DNA from: Bradyrhizobium manausense
GTDB lineage: Bacteria; Pseudomonadota; Alphaproteobacteria; Rhizobiales; Xanthobacteraceae
DNA length: 64,000 bases
NCBI RefSeq assembly: GCF_018130615.1
Contig: NZ_JAFCKB010000013.1
Span: 124,001-188,000 of the forward strand
Direction: 5' to 3'
This document shows, piece after piece, positions 25,499-33,112 of the stretch (positions are counted from its first letter, which is position 1; each line of letters starts with the position of its first letter). The notes under the pieces were generated by a model that was given only the letters and a program-made list of their open reading frames with translations, did no database searches and was not told where the DNA came from. The translations under genes were made by a program, and so were the position numbers.

Positions 25499-26371
25499 TC
25501 AGATCACATCCGCCAGCGAATGGCCGTGCAACTCGATGTTCAGCCCCTGCATGCCCATGTCGTTGATCTCGCCGCCCATCGCCTTCAGGCTTTCCTCGCG
25601 GATCAGCGACATCAGCCCGCGGCGCAGCGCCAGAAACTCCGACGACATCATCATCGCTTGCTGCCGTGGCCGTTCCAGCGGGATCGGGATCTCCGCCTTG
25701 ATCGAGCCGGGACGCGCGGTCATGCAGTAGACCCGATCGGAGAGGAAGATCGCCTCGTCAATGTCATGGGTGACGAACAGCACCGAGATTTTCAGCCGTT
25801 GCCACATGTTGGTGAGGATCTGCTGCATGATGACGCGGGTCTGTGCGTCGAGCGCGCCGAACGGCTCGTCGAGTAGCAGTACCTTCGGCCCGGTCGCGAG
25901 CGCGCGGACGATGCCGACACGCTGCTTCATGCCGCCCGAGAGCTTTTCCGGATAATGCTTTTCGAATGCCTCCAGGCCAGCGAGGCCGAGCAGCGTACGC
26001 GCGGCGCGCTCGCGCTGCGAGCGCGGCATGCCGCGCATCTTCAGGCCGAACTCGACGTTCTCCCGCACCGTCTTCCAGGGAAACAGCGAATATTGCTGGA
26101 ACACCATGCCGCGCTCGGCGCTCGGGCCGCTCACGCGCTCGCCGTCGACGGTGCTGATGCCCGTGGTGGGTTTCAGGAAGCCCGCGACCGCGTTGAGCAG
26201 CGTCGACTTTCCGCAGCCGGACGGGCCGACGATCGAGACGAACTCTCCGGGCTTGACGTGGATCTGCGTGTCGGTGACGGCCTGAACCGGCCCCTCGATG
26301 CTGTCATAGCTCAGCGAGAAATTGCTGACCTCGATATGGCCTTTCGGCTCGCTCGCCAGACTTTCACTCAT
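25499..26371 (-). CDS. ABC transporter ATP-binding protein (NitT/TauT type)
   Basis: A 290-residue ATPase of the nitrate/sulfonate/taurine importer class. Walker A is GPSGCGKSTLL, the Q-loop FQQYSLFPWKTV, the signature LSGGMKQRVGIVRAL, Walker B VLLLDEPFGALD and the H-loop FVTHDIDEAIFL. The start MSESLASEPKG at 26371 overlaps the permease stop by 4 bp. A C-terminal tail of about 40 residues ends in HSLADVI. It is the last gene of the operon binding protein-permease-ATPase. The substrate is set by the binding protein and is unknown. Confidence 0.93.
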   Translation of the reverse strand: MSESLASEPKGHIEVSNFSLSYDSIEGPVQAVTDTQIHVKPGEFVSIVGPSGCGKSTLLNAVAGFLKPTTGISTVDGERVSGPSAERGMVFQQYSLFPWKTVRENVEFGLKMRGMPRSQRERAARTLLGLAGLEAFEKHYPEKLSGGMKQRVGIVRALATGPKVLLLDEPFGALDAQTRVIMQQILTNMWQRLKISVLFVTHDIDEAIFLSDRVYCMTARPGSIKAEIPIPLERPRQQAMMMSSEFLALRRGLMSLIREESLKAMGGEINDMGMQGLNIELHGHSLADVI

Positions 26372-27273
26372 CTCGTCGACCTCCACGGCATTACCAGATG
26401 TCCCGCACCCCTGATCAGCAGGCTCGATCCGAGACCGAGGACGCCGATCGCGATCATGCCGAGCGCGATGTCGGCATACTGGACCAGCGAATAGGCTTCC
26501 CAGGTGAAGTAGCCGATGCCGTATTGGCCTGAGATCATTTCGGCCGCAATCAGCGACACCCAGGCGACGCCCATGCCGATGGTGAGGCCGGTGAAGATAT
26601 GCGGCAGCGAGGCCGGAAAATACACTTCGCGGAAGATCGAGCGCTCGCGTGCGCCGAGGCATTGCGCGGCACGCACCAGCACGGGATCGACCAGCGACAT
26701 GCCGTGCAGCGTATTGACCAGGATCGGGAAGAATGAGCCGAGGAAGGTAATGAAGACGATGCTCTGCTCGTTGGTTGGCCACAGCATGATCGCCATCGGC
26801 ACCCAGGCGATCGCCGGAATCGGCCGCAGTACCTCCGCGACCGGGAAGATGATCTCGTGCACCAGCTTGAAGCGGCCCATGATCAGGCCGAGCGGCACGC
26901 CGACGATCGCGGCAAGCGAGAAGCCGATGAAGATGCGCCGGCAGCTCAGCACAATGTGCATCAGGAACTTGGGATCATGAATCGCCTTGGTGAAGCTCGC
27001 ATAGACCGCAAGCGGCGAGGGCACGTTGGTGAAGCGCACGAAGAATACGACGCGGTAGCTCGTGAGCAGGTGCCAGACCAGCAGGAAGGCGAGCAGCGAG
27101 ATGATGCCGATCGCAGTCGCGCGCAACCGGCCCTGGTTCAGGCGATACCAGCGCAGCGCGAGCGTTCCGAAGGAGGGTGGTGTTGCTGGCGGCGTGGCGG
27201 CGGGCACCGGGCCCGCTTCTGCAATTGCCGGCATGCTGTCCTCGGGATGTCTGAGGATGGCGGGACTGCTCAC
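26368..27273 (-). CDS. ABC transporter permease (NitT/TauT type)
   Basis: A 301-residue inner-membrane permease with six predicted helices after a proline/alanine-rich cytoplasmic N-terminus. The EAA loop is seen as AAQCLGAREREIF-like text (actual: RAAQCLGARERSIFREV), followed by FPASLPHIFTGLTIGMGVAW. The GTG start overlaps the binding-protein stop (GTGA), which supports it over the ATG at 27234. It is coupled to the ATPase downstream by a 4-bp overlap, so the three genes form one operon. Confidence 0.93.
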   Translation of the reverse strand: MSSPAILRHPEDSMPAIAEAGPVPAATPPATPPSFGTLALRWYRLNQGRLRATAIGIISLLAFLLVWHLLTSYRVVFFVRFTNVPSPLAVYASFTKAIHDPKFLMHIVLSCRRIFIGFSLAAIVGVPLGLIMGRFKLVHEIIFPVAEVLRPIPAIAWVPMAIMLWPTNEQSIVFITFLGSFFPILVNTLHGMSLVDPVLVRAAQCLGARERSIFREVYFPASLPHIFTGLTIGMGVAWVSLIAAEMISGQYGIGYFTWEAYSLVQYADIALGMIAIGVLGLGSSLLIRGAGHLVMPWRSTR

Positions 27274-28703
27274 GTTTTGCCTCCGTTGACCGCCGCCTTC
27301 ACCGCGTCGTCGAATCCGAGCACCTTGCCGCTGATCTTGGCGGCATAGGCCTCCGCGTCCTTCTTCAGCAGGAACGGTGCGACGTCGCCATTGCCGACCG
27401 CGAAGAAGGCCTGGTCGGCGAACAGCTTGATGCCGCGCGTGGTGTCGAAGACATAGGCGACGTTGATCTTCCTGCCCTTGGCCTTGAAGTCGGCGTAGGC
27501 GCCGAGGGTGCAGGCGGCCGACGAGAACGGCATGATGCCGGCATCATCGACCCAGACCTCGCCGGCCTTGCGCGGCTCGGTGATCGGCTTCTTGCAGAAG
27601 GCGTCTTCGCCCGAGATCTCGTAGTTCTTCGTGCTCGCAAGCTGCGCGTCATAGTCGAGCTTCATCTCGGCGTAGGCCTTGCGGATGTAGCTGTCGTCGA
27701 CCCATTTCTTCGGATCGAACTCCTTCATGCGACCAAGATTTTGCAGCACCTTGACGTCGGCGGTGGCGGCATCGATCAGCGCCTGCTTGACGGTTGGATC
27801 GGTGGTCATGTTGCCGCTCGGGCCGAGGAAGATGTAGACGACCTCCTTGTTGATGCCGGTCCATTCCTGGATTTTCTCGGCCGCAAGCTTGGGATCGTCG
27901 CGCAGCCACTGGTTGGCGGCGATCAGCGCCTTCATGTAGGCGATGACAACCTCAGGATATTTCTCGGCGAAGTCGGTACGGACGACGATGCCGTGGAAAG
28001 TCGGTAGACCGGTTTCGACGCCGTCGAAGATCTTTCGAGCGAAGCCGCGGAAGGGCAGCAACTCGGCAAAGGGGACGAAGTCGGCGTGCGCGTCGATCTT
28101 TTTCTCCTGAAGATTGGTCGAGCCGACCTCAGGGCTCTGGCTGACGAGCTGGAAGAAATCGGATGCGTAGCCGCGGTCCTGCATCGCCTTCAGCACCATG
28201 CCGTGCGCGGCTGAGCCGAATGGCACGCTGACGAGTTTGCCCTTGAGATCGGCCAGATCGTAATAGGGTGAATCCTTATGGACGACGATGCCGTTGCCAG
28301 AGCCGGACAGGCTGTAGGCGGCGATGCCGATCAGCCGGCTCTTGCTTTCGGGATTGCTGTCGAAGGTGAAGCCGTTCACGATCAGCGGGTAGTCGCCCAT
28401 CATGCCGATCTGCAGCTTGTTCGCCATCATCGCGTTGGTGACGGGCGGGCCGGACGTGAAATTCTGCCACTCCAGCTCGAACTTGATGTTGGAATATTTG
28501 CCATCCTTTGGCAGGTATTTTTCGAGCAGATGCAACTGGCGGATGACGACGCCCGCGGTCACCGTGTTGGTCGTGGTGTCCTGCGTTCCGATGCCGAGCG
28601 TGACGGTTTCCGCCCAGGCTGGCTGCGCGAGGCTTAGCGCCAGTGACGTCACCGACATCGCGATGGAGAGCGTGGAAAGATGGCGGACCATTCTCATCCT
28701 CAT
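27270..28703 (-). CDS. ABC transporter substrate-binding protein with C-terminal NosL-like domain
   Basis: A 477-residue periplasmic protein with a signal peptide cleaved near AWA-ET (residue 31). Residues about 33-350 are a NitT/TauT-type binding fold (QIGMMGDYPLIVNGFTF, then AAYSLSGSGNGIVVHKDSPY). Residues about 362-472 resemble NosL, with VWVDDAGIMPF, INVAYVFDTTRGIKLFADQA, FFAVGN and DAEAYAAKISGKVLGFDDAV. NosL's metal-binding CxxCGM is absent; cysteines remain at 370 and 398. The extension is unusual for this transporter class and suggests a substrate or partner needing metal or redox handling. It heads the operon behind an AACTAAT motif. Confidence 0.85.
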   Translation of the reverse strand: MRMRMVRHLSTLSIAMSVTSLALSLAQPAWAETVTLGIGTQDTTTNTVTAGVVIRQLHLLEKYLPKDGKYSNIKFELEWQNFTSGPPVTNAMMANKLQIGMMGDYPLIVNGFTFDSNPESKSRLIGIAAYSLSGSGNGIVVHKDSPYYDLADLKGKLVSVPFGSAAHGMVLKAMQDRGYASDFFQLVSQSPEVGSTNLQEKKIDAHADFVPFAELLPFRGFARKIFDGVETGLPTFHGIVVRTDFAEKYPEVVIAYMKALIAANQWLRDDPKLAAEKIQEWTGINKEVVYIFLGPSGNMTTDPTVKQALIDAATADVKVLQNLGRMKEFDPKKWVDDSYIRKAYAEMKLDYDAQLASTKNYEISGEDAFCKKPITEPRKAGEVWVDDAGIMPFSSAACTLGAYADFKAKGRKINVAYVFDTTRGIKLFADQAFFAVGNGDVAPFLLKKDAEAYAAKISGKVLGFDDAVKAAVNGGKT

Positions 28704-28775
28704 TCGGTTGGATGTGCTGTGGTTGCCATGATTGGTGGAGGGCCCGGACAGGGCAAATCCGGAATGAGCGCCGCA

Positions 28776-28789
28776 GTCGATTAGTTGCC
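28776..28789 (-). promoter_or_regulatory. AACTAAT regulon motif, copy a
   Basis: Read on the minus strand it is GGCAACTAATCGAC, with AACTAAT at 28780-28786, about 77 bp upstream of the binding-protein ATG. Three other copies precede the DUF971, fpr and aprA-like genes. Confidence 0.6.
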
Positions 28790-28872
28790 GGGAAAAGCTG
28801 ATTGCATACTCCTTGGGCAGTCCTGCACTATAAAGCCGCTTGCCTGTGCACCGGCCTTACACGCAAATTCTC

Positions 28873-29646
28873 TCAGTCAGACGCGTGGCCACGCATCTCC
28901 TCCAGCACGTCGCTCCGGCAGACCACGATCTGCGAGCGCTTGGTCAGGACGATTCCCTTTTCCTGCATCCGCTTCAGGCTGATCGTGACCCATTGCCTGG
29001 TAGCGCCGACCATGTGGGCGATGTCGGCATGGGTGAAGGCTGCGGCAATCACGCGCCCGTCGGCGTCCTCGACGCCGTAGAGTTCGACGAGATGCAGGAG
29101 CAGATGCGCGAGGCGCTGCGTGATCGAGCGTGTTCCCAGCATTTGCGCCAGCGCCGAATAGCATTTGCCCTTGAAGGTGAGGCCTTCAATGAGGCCGATC
29201 GCGAGGTTCGGGATCTCTGCGGCAAGCGACCGCAATTCCTTTCCGGGCAGGTGCACGACGCTGCAGTTGCTGGATGCTACACCGGACCATTGATGCACGG
29301 TGCCTTCGAACACTTCCGGTCCGCCGACGAAATTGCCGACATGCCAATAGGCCAGGGTGATCTCACGCCCGAGTGGCGAGGTGTAAAACACGCGGATGCG
29401 GCCGCTCTCGATCAGCCAGATGCCGTCATGCTTGCCGCCCTGGCTGAACAGCGTCTGGCCGCGGTTAAGCACTTTTCGCCGGCCCTGCTTCAGCACCAGC
29501 TCCCGCTCGCGCGGTGAAAGCTTATCCATCAACGGCGGTGGGCCGCCGATCCATTGCTGGTTCTCGGTGAGAAGCAGCGAGGAGCCGCCCGCAGGCCGCA
29601 CTGCCGGGGGAACAGTCCCGCGAACCGCACTCGCCGCCTGCAACAT
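28873..29646 (-). CDS. Crp/Fnr-family transcriptional regulator
   Basis: A 257-residue regulator. An N-terminal extension of about 40 residues precedes a cyclic-nucleotide-type beta-barrel (KVLNRGQTLFSQGGKHDGIW, then RIRVFYTSPLGREITLAYWH). The C-terminal winged helix has AFTHADIAHMVGATRQWVTI followed by SLKRMQEKGIV. The cysteine cluster of oxygen-sensing FNR is absent. The ATG at 29646 follows GGAGG by 7 nt. It lies downstream of the DUF971 gene and beside the transporter, so it is the best candidate to bind the shared AACTAAT motif. The effector is unknown. Confidence 0.92.
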   Translation of the reverse strand: MLQAASAVRGTVPPAVRPAGGSSLLLTENQQWIGGPPPLMDKLSPRERELVLKQGRRKVLNRGQTLFSQGGKHDGIWLIESGRIRVFYTSPLGREITLAYWHVGNFVGGPEVFEGTVHQWSGVASSNCSVVHLPGKELRSLAAEIPNLAIGLIEGLTFKGKCYSALAQMLGTRSITQRLAHLLLHLVELYGVEDADGRVIAAAFTHADIAHMVGATRQWVTISLKRMQEKGIVLTKRSQIVVCRSDVLEEMRGHASD

Positions 29647-29721
29647 CGTCTGCCTCCGGAACGTTCAAATCGTTCTAAAGAGGAGCAATGTCCGTGCCAG
29701 ATGGGTAGGCAAGCGGGCGCT

Positions 29722-30024
29722 TTACCGTCCCGCCAAGCTCAACAAATACGGTTTCGGATAAATCCCCCTGTTATGCCCGTCCGAAAACGAGATGTTCAGC
29801 CCATAGCCGAGATCGCCGATCTCGGTGATGGCGATGCCCGGAAACCGTTCGGGAAAGCGGTCGTCGAAGCGGGCGCGGGTGCAGTGGGCGCATTTGCAGG
29901 AGAGGCGGAGTGTTTCCGCAGGGACGCTGAGCGCGTCGCCATCCGTGGTGCGGATGCGGAGCGTCGCGAGATCGGCGCTGGCTTCGCAAGCGGTCACGGT
30001 CGGTATCACCAAGGTCATGGTCAT
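29722..30024 (-). CDS. DUF971-family protein
   Basis: A 100-residue protein of the DUF971 fold, also found as the N-terminal domain of gamma-butyrobetaine hydroxylase. Seen are LRIRTTDGDALSVPAETLRL, CKCAHCTRARF with three cysteines, and the ending YGLNISFSDGHNRGIYPKPY followed by LLSL. The ATG at 30024 has GGAGG 7 bp upstream. The cysteine trio could bind zinc or an Fe-S cluster; small DUF971 proteins are often linked with Fe-S proteins. It precedes the Crp gene by 75 bp on the same strand and is divergent from fpr. Confidence 0.82.
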   Translation of the reverse strand: MTMTLVIPTVTACEASADLATLRIRTTDGDALSVPAETLRLSCKCAHCTRARFDDRFPERFPGIAITEIGDLGYGLNISFSDGHNRGIYPKPYLLSLAGR

Positions 30025-30071
30025 GACGAACCTCCAGCTCCTTTCTAGGTCGGCGCCGACGGGCGCGGATA

Positions 30072-30084
30072 GCAACTAATTGCC
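30072..30084. promoter_or_regulatory. AACTAAT regulon motif, copy b
   Basis: GCAACTAATTGCC contains the dyad CAA-CTAA-TTG. It is 48 bp upstream of the DUF971 start and could also serve fpr. Its minus-strand reading shares TTGCTATC with copy c. Confidence 0.6.
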
Positions 30085-30146
30085 AGCGCGGGCGTGCAGC
30101 CGACGTGGCGATGTGCCTGCTCGTCAATCACAGCCCGCGAAATGTG

Positions 30147-30156
30147 AAACTAATCG
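30147..30156 (+). promoter_or_regulatory. AACTAAT regulon motif, copy d
   Basis: AAACTAATCG, 79 bp upstream of the fpr ATG and in the same orientation relative to the gene as copy a (AACTAATCGAC in both). Confidence 0.5.
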
Positions 30157-30234
30157 ACCGGGAATGTCACTTCCGCGTTGCCGGACTCTGCTCTCTCCGA
30201 AACCTTGTGCGCCATCGAGGGCCAAGGAGAGACC

Positions 30235-31008
30235 ATGAGCGCATTTCAGAAGGAAACGGTTTTGTCGGTCAGGCACTGGACCGACTGCCTGTTCAGCTTC
30301 ACCGCGACGCGCGATCCGGGCTTCCGCTTCCAGAATGGTCAATTCGCCATGATCGGGCTCGAGGTCGAAGGCAAGCCGCTGATGCGGGCCTACAGCATGG
30401 CGAGCGCCAATCATGAGGAAGCGCTCGAATTCTTCTCGATCAAGGTGCAGGACGGCCCGCTGACCTCGCGGCTGCAGACGATCAGGGAAGGCGACATCAT
30501 TCTGGTCGGCCGCAAGGCGACGGGCACGCTGATCACCGGCAACCTCATCCCGGGCAAGCGCCTGCTGCTGCTCTCGACTGGCACGGGCCTCGCGCCGTTC
30601 GCAAGCCTGATCAAGGATCCCGACGTCTACGAGAATTACGAGACCATCGTGCTCGCCCATGGCTGCCGCCAGGTCTCGGAGCTCGCCTATGGCGAGCACG
30701 TCGTCGACGGCCTGCGCAATCACGAACTCTTCGGCCCGCTGATCCGCGACAAACTCATCTACTATCCGACCGTCACCCGCGAGCCATTCCGGAATCGCGG
30801 CCGCATCACCGATCTGATCGCGTCCAACCAGCTGTTCGACGACATCGGGCAATCGAGCCTCGATATCGAGACCGACCGCATCATGCTGTGCGGCAGCCCG
30901 GCGATGCTGGAGGAGCTGCACGCGATGTTCCGCGCGCGCGGCTTCATCGAGGGTAACCATAGCCAGCCCGGCCATTTCGTCATCGAAAAGGCCTTCGTCG
31001 AGCGCTGA
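30235..31008 (+). CDS. fpr: ferredoxin-NADP reductase
   Basis: A 257-residue flavoprotein exchanging electrons between NADPH and ferredoxin or flavodoxin. The FAD motif is MRAYSMASANHEEALEFFSI, the NADP motif LLLLSTGTGLAPFASLI, followed by MLCGSPAMLEEL. The C-terminus FVIEKAFVER with extra residues after the usual aromatic matches bacterial subclass enzymes. The ATG at 30235 follows AAGGAGAG. The next genes encode an AprA-like flavoprotein and a ferredoxin, so this reductase probably supplies or takes their electrons. The gene stands behind the AACTAAT motif. Confidence 0.93.
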   Translation: MSAFQKETVLSVRHWTDCLFSFTATRDPGFRFQNGQFAMIGLEVEGKPLMRAYSMASANHEEALEFFSIKVQDGPLTSRLQTIREGDIILVGRKATGTLITGNLIPGKRLLLLSTGTGLAPFASLIKDPDVYENYETIVLAHGCRQVSELAYGEHVVDGLRNHELFGPLIRDKLIYYPTVTREPFRNRGRITDLIASNQLFDDIGQSSLDIETDRIMLCGSPAMLEELHAMFRARGFIEGNHSQPGHFVIEKAFVER

Positions 31009-31028
31009 GGCGCAAATCGCGTTCCGGC

Positions 31029-31046
31029 GACAACTAATTGCTATCG
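31029..31046 (+). promoter_or_regulatory. AACTAAT regulon motif, copy c
   Basis: GACAACTAATTGCTATCG, with the dyad CAA-CTAA-TTG, about 70 bp upstream of the AprA-like start. It shares CAA-N4-TTGCTATC with copy b read on the minus strand. Confidence 0.6.
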
Positions 31047-31110
31047 CCGGAAGGTCACCTGAACAAATCTGATGCAAAGGCGCCGGGGATCGGCGAACCA
31101 GGAGCAAGCG

Positions 31111-32853
31111 ATGGCACTAGATCAGATCGTCGACGGACTTTCGGAGGTTTCCTGCGATGTGCTGGTGATCGGCGGCGGCACGGCAGGCCCGATGGCGGCA
31201 CTGAAAGCGAAGCTGAAGAACCCGAAGGCCAATGTCGTCCTGCTCGAAAAGGCCAACGTCAAGCGCTCCGGCGCGATCTCGATGGGCATGGACGGGCTGA
31301 ACAACGCCGTCATCCCCGGTTACGCCACGCCGGAGCAGTACACCAAGGAAATTACCATCGCCAATGACGGCATCGTCGATCAGAAGGCCGTCTATAAATA
31401 CGCCCAGAACTGCTACAAGATCATCGAGGAGCTCGACAGTTTTGGCATCCGCTTCCTGAAGAACGAGAACGGCGATTACGCCGTCAAGAAGGTGCACCAT
31501 ATCGGCACCTATGTGTTGCCGATGCCGAACGGCGAAACCGTGAAGAAGGCGCTCTATCGCCAGCTCCGCCGTGCCCGTATCCTGATCTCCAACCGCTACA
31601 TGGCGACGCGGCTGCTGAAATCGTCCGACGGCCGCATCGCCGGCGCGATCAGCGTCAACACCCGCACGGCCGAGGTCCTGGTGATCAGGGCCAAGGCCGT
31701 GATCCTTTGCATGGGCGCCGCCGGCCGCCTCGGCCTGCCGACCTCAGGCTATATGTTCGGCACCTATGAGAACGCCGCCAATTCCGGCGACGGCTATGCA
31801 ATGGCCTATCACGCCGGTGCCGCGCTCGCGAACCTCGAATGCTATCAGATCAATCCGCTGATCAAGGACTATAACGGCCCGGCCTGCGCCTATGTCGCCG
31901 GGCCCTTCGGCGCCTTCACGGCGAACAACGAAGGCTCGCGCTTCATCGAATGCGACTATTGGTCCGGTCAGATGATGCTGGAGTTCTACAATGAGCTTCT
32001 CTCCGGCAAGGGCCCGGTATTCCTCCAGCTCAAGCATCTGCATCCCGACACGATCTCGGAGATCGAGTCCACGCTCCACAAGGTGGAGCGGCCGACGCGC
32101 GGCTTGTTCCAGCAGGGACGCGGGGTCGACTACCGCAACGACTCGATCGAGATGCACATCTCCGAGATCGGCTTCTGCTCCGGCCACAGCGCTTCCGGTG
32201 TGTTCGTCGATGACAACGCACGCACCACCGTGCCAGGCCTCTACGCCGCCGGCGACATGGCGAGCGTGCCGCACAATTACATGCTCGGCGCCTTCACCAA
32301 CGGCTCCGTTGCCGGCATCGACGCGATGGAATTTGCCGACAGCCACGATTTTGCGGAGTTCGATGCGCATGATGTGGCCAAGGAGCGCGACCGCGTGCTG
32401 GCGCCGACCAAGCGAGAGGACGGTATTCCGCCCAACCAGGTCGAGTACAAGACGCGCCGCCTCGTCAACGACTACCTTCAGCCACCGAAGGTCACGCGCA
32501 AATACGAGCTGGGCATGCGCCGTCTCGCCGAGGCGCGCGAGGACATGCAGGAGCGCATGATCGCCCGCAATGCGCACGAGCTGCTGCGCGCGCTCGAGGT
32601 GCAGTCGATCATGGACTGCGCCGACATGGCGGTGCACGCCTCGCTCTACCGCGAGGAAAGCCGCTGGGGCCTCTATCACTGGCGCACGGATTTCCCGGAG
32701 AAGGACAACGAGAACTGGTTCTGCCACACGCTGCTGTCCAAGCAGAACGGCAAGATGACCAGCGAGAAGCGCGCCGTCGAACCCTACGTCGTGCCGATCG
32801 CCGACGACGAGAAGGATCTCTACGACAAGCAGCGTATCCGCGCTTCCGCCTGA
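31111..32853 (+). CDS. AprA-like FAD-dependent oxidoreductase (fumarate reductase/adenylylsulfate reductase alpha family)
   Basis: A 580-residue flavoprotein. The FAD dinucleotide motif CDVLVIGGGTAGPMAALKAK lies at about 15-34, followed by EKANVKRSGAISMGMDGLNN. Also seen are SGDGYAMAYHAGAALANLEC with PLIKDYNGPACAYV and the FAD-contacting GLYAAGDMASVPHNYMLGAF. This pattern is closer to adenylylsulfate reductase AprA than to succinate dehydrogenase, and a two-cluster ferredoxin follows 23 bp later, like AprB. The ATG at 31111 follows AGGAG; an earlier in-frame start at 31072 lacks one. No sat or sulfite oxidation genes are nearby, so APS reduction is not implied. The substrate is unknown. Confidence 0.85.
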   Translation: MALDQIVDGLSEVSCDVLVIGGGTAGPMAALKAKLKNPKANVVLLEKANVKRSGAISMGMDGLNNAVIPGYATPEQYTKEITIANDGIVDQKAVYKYAQNCYKIIEELDSFGIRFLKNENGDYAVKKVHHIGTYVLPMPNGETVKKALYRQLRRARILISNRYMATRLLKSSDGRIAGAISVNTRTAEVLVIRAKAVILCMGAAGRLGLPTSGYMFGTYENAANSGDGYAMAYHAGAALANLECYQINPLIKDYNGPACAYVAGPFGAFTANNEGSRFIECDYWSGQMMLEFYNELLSGKGPVFLQLKHLHPDTISEIESTLHKVERPTRGLFQQGRGVDYRNDSIEMHISEIGFCSGHSASGVFVDDNARTTVPGLYAAGDMASVPHNYMLGAFTNGSVAGIDAMEFADSHDFAEFDAHDVAKERDRVLAPTKREDGIPPNQVEYKTRRLVNDYLQPPKVTRKYELGMRRLAEAREDMQERMIARNAHELLRALEVQSIMDCADMAVHASLYREESRWGLYHWRTDFPEKDNENWFCHTLLSKQNGKMTSEKRAVEPYVVPIADDEKDLYDKQRIRASA

Positions 32854-32876
32854 TCCATCGCAACAGGAGACATCAA

Positions 32877-33110
32877 ATGCCTCTCGCTTCCTATCAGACA
32901 TCGGTTCCGGTGGTCGTCGACGACGCCAAGTGCATCGCGGACAAGGGCTGCACCGTTTGCGTCGACGTCTGCCCGCTCGACGTGCTCCGCATCAGCGACA
33001 TGACCAACAAGGCCTACATGGCCTATGATGAATGCTGGTACTGCATGCCTTGCGAGGCCGATTGCCCCACCGGCGCCGTCACCGTCAACATTCCCTATCT
33101 GTTGAGGTGA
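32877..33110 (+). CDS. 2x[4Fe-4S] ferredoxin (AprB-like)
   Basis: A 77-residue ferredoxin. Cluster ligands appear in CIADKGCTVCVDVCPLDVL and CWYCMPCEADCPTGAV, enough for two [4Fe-4S] clusters. The aromatic/methionine-rich insert AYMAYDECWYCM and the terminal VTVNIPYLLR resemble the ferredoxin part of adenylylsulfate reductase beta subunits but without their C-terminal tail. It lies between the AprA-like flavoprotein and a HEAT-repeat gene that begins 2 bp after its stop, so it is probably the electron partner of both the flavoprotein and the reductase. Confidence 0.93.
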   Translation: MPLASYQTSVPVVVDDAKCIADKGCTVCVDVCPLDVLRISDMTNKAYMAYDECWYCMPCEADCPTGAVTVNIPYLLR

Positions 33111-33112
33111 TC

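Noticed and set aside
27270-28703. Calling the ABC transporter a nitrate, taurine or sulfonate importer
   Set aside because: The NitT/TauT class covers many substrates and neither the binding protein nor neighbours fix one.
31111-33110. Reading the flavoprotein-ferredoxin pair as true dissimilatory adenylylsulfate reductase AprAB
   Set aside because: The ferredoxin lacks the AprB tail and no sat, qmo, dsr or sox gene is nearby, so only an AprAB-like label is supportable.
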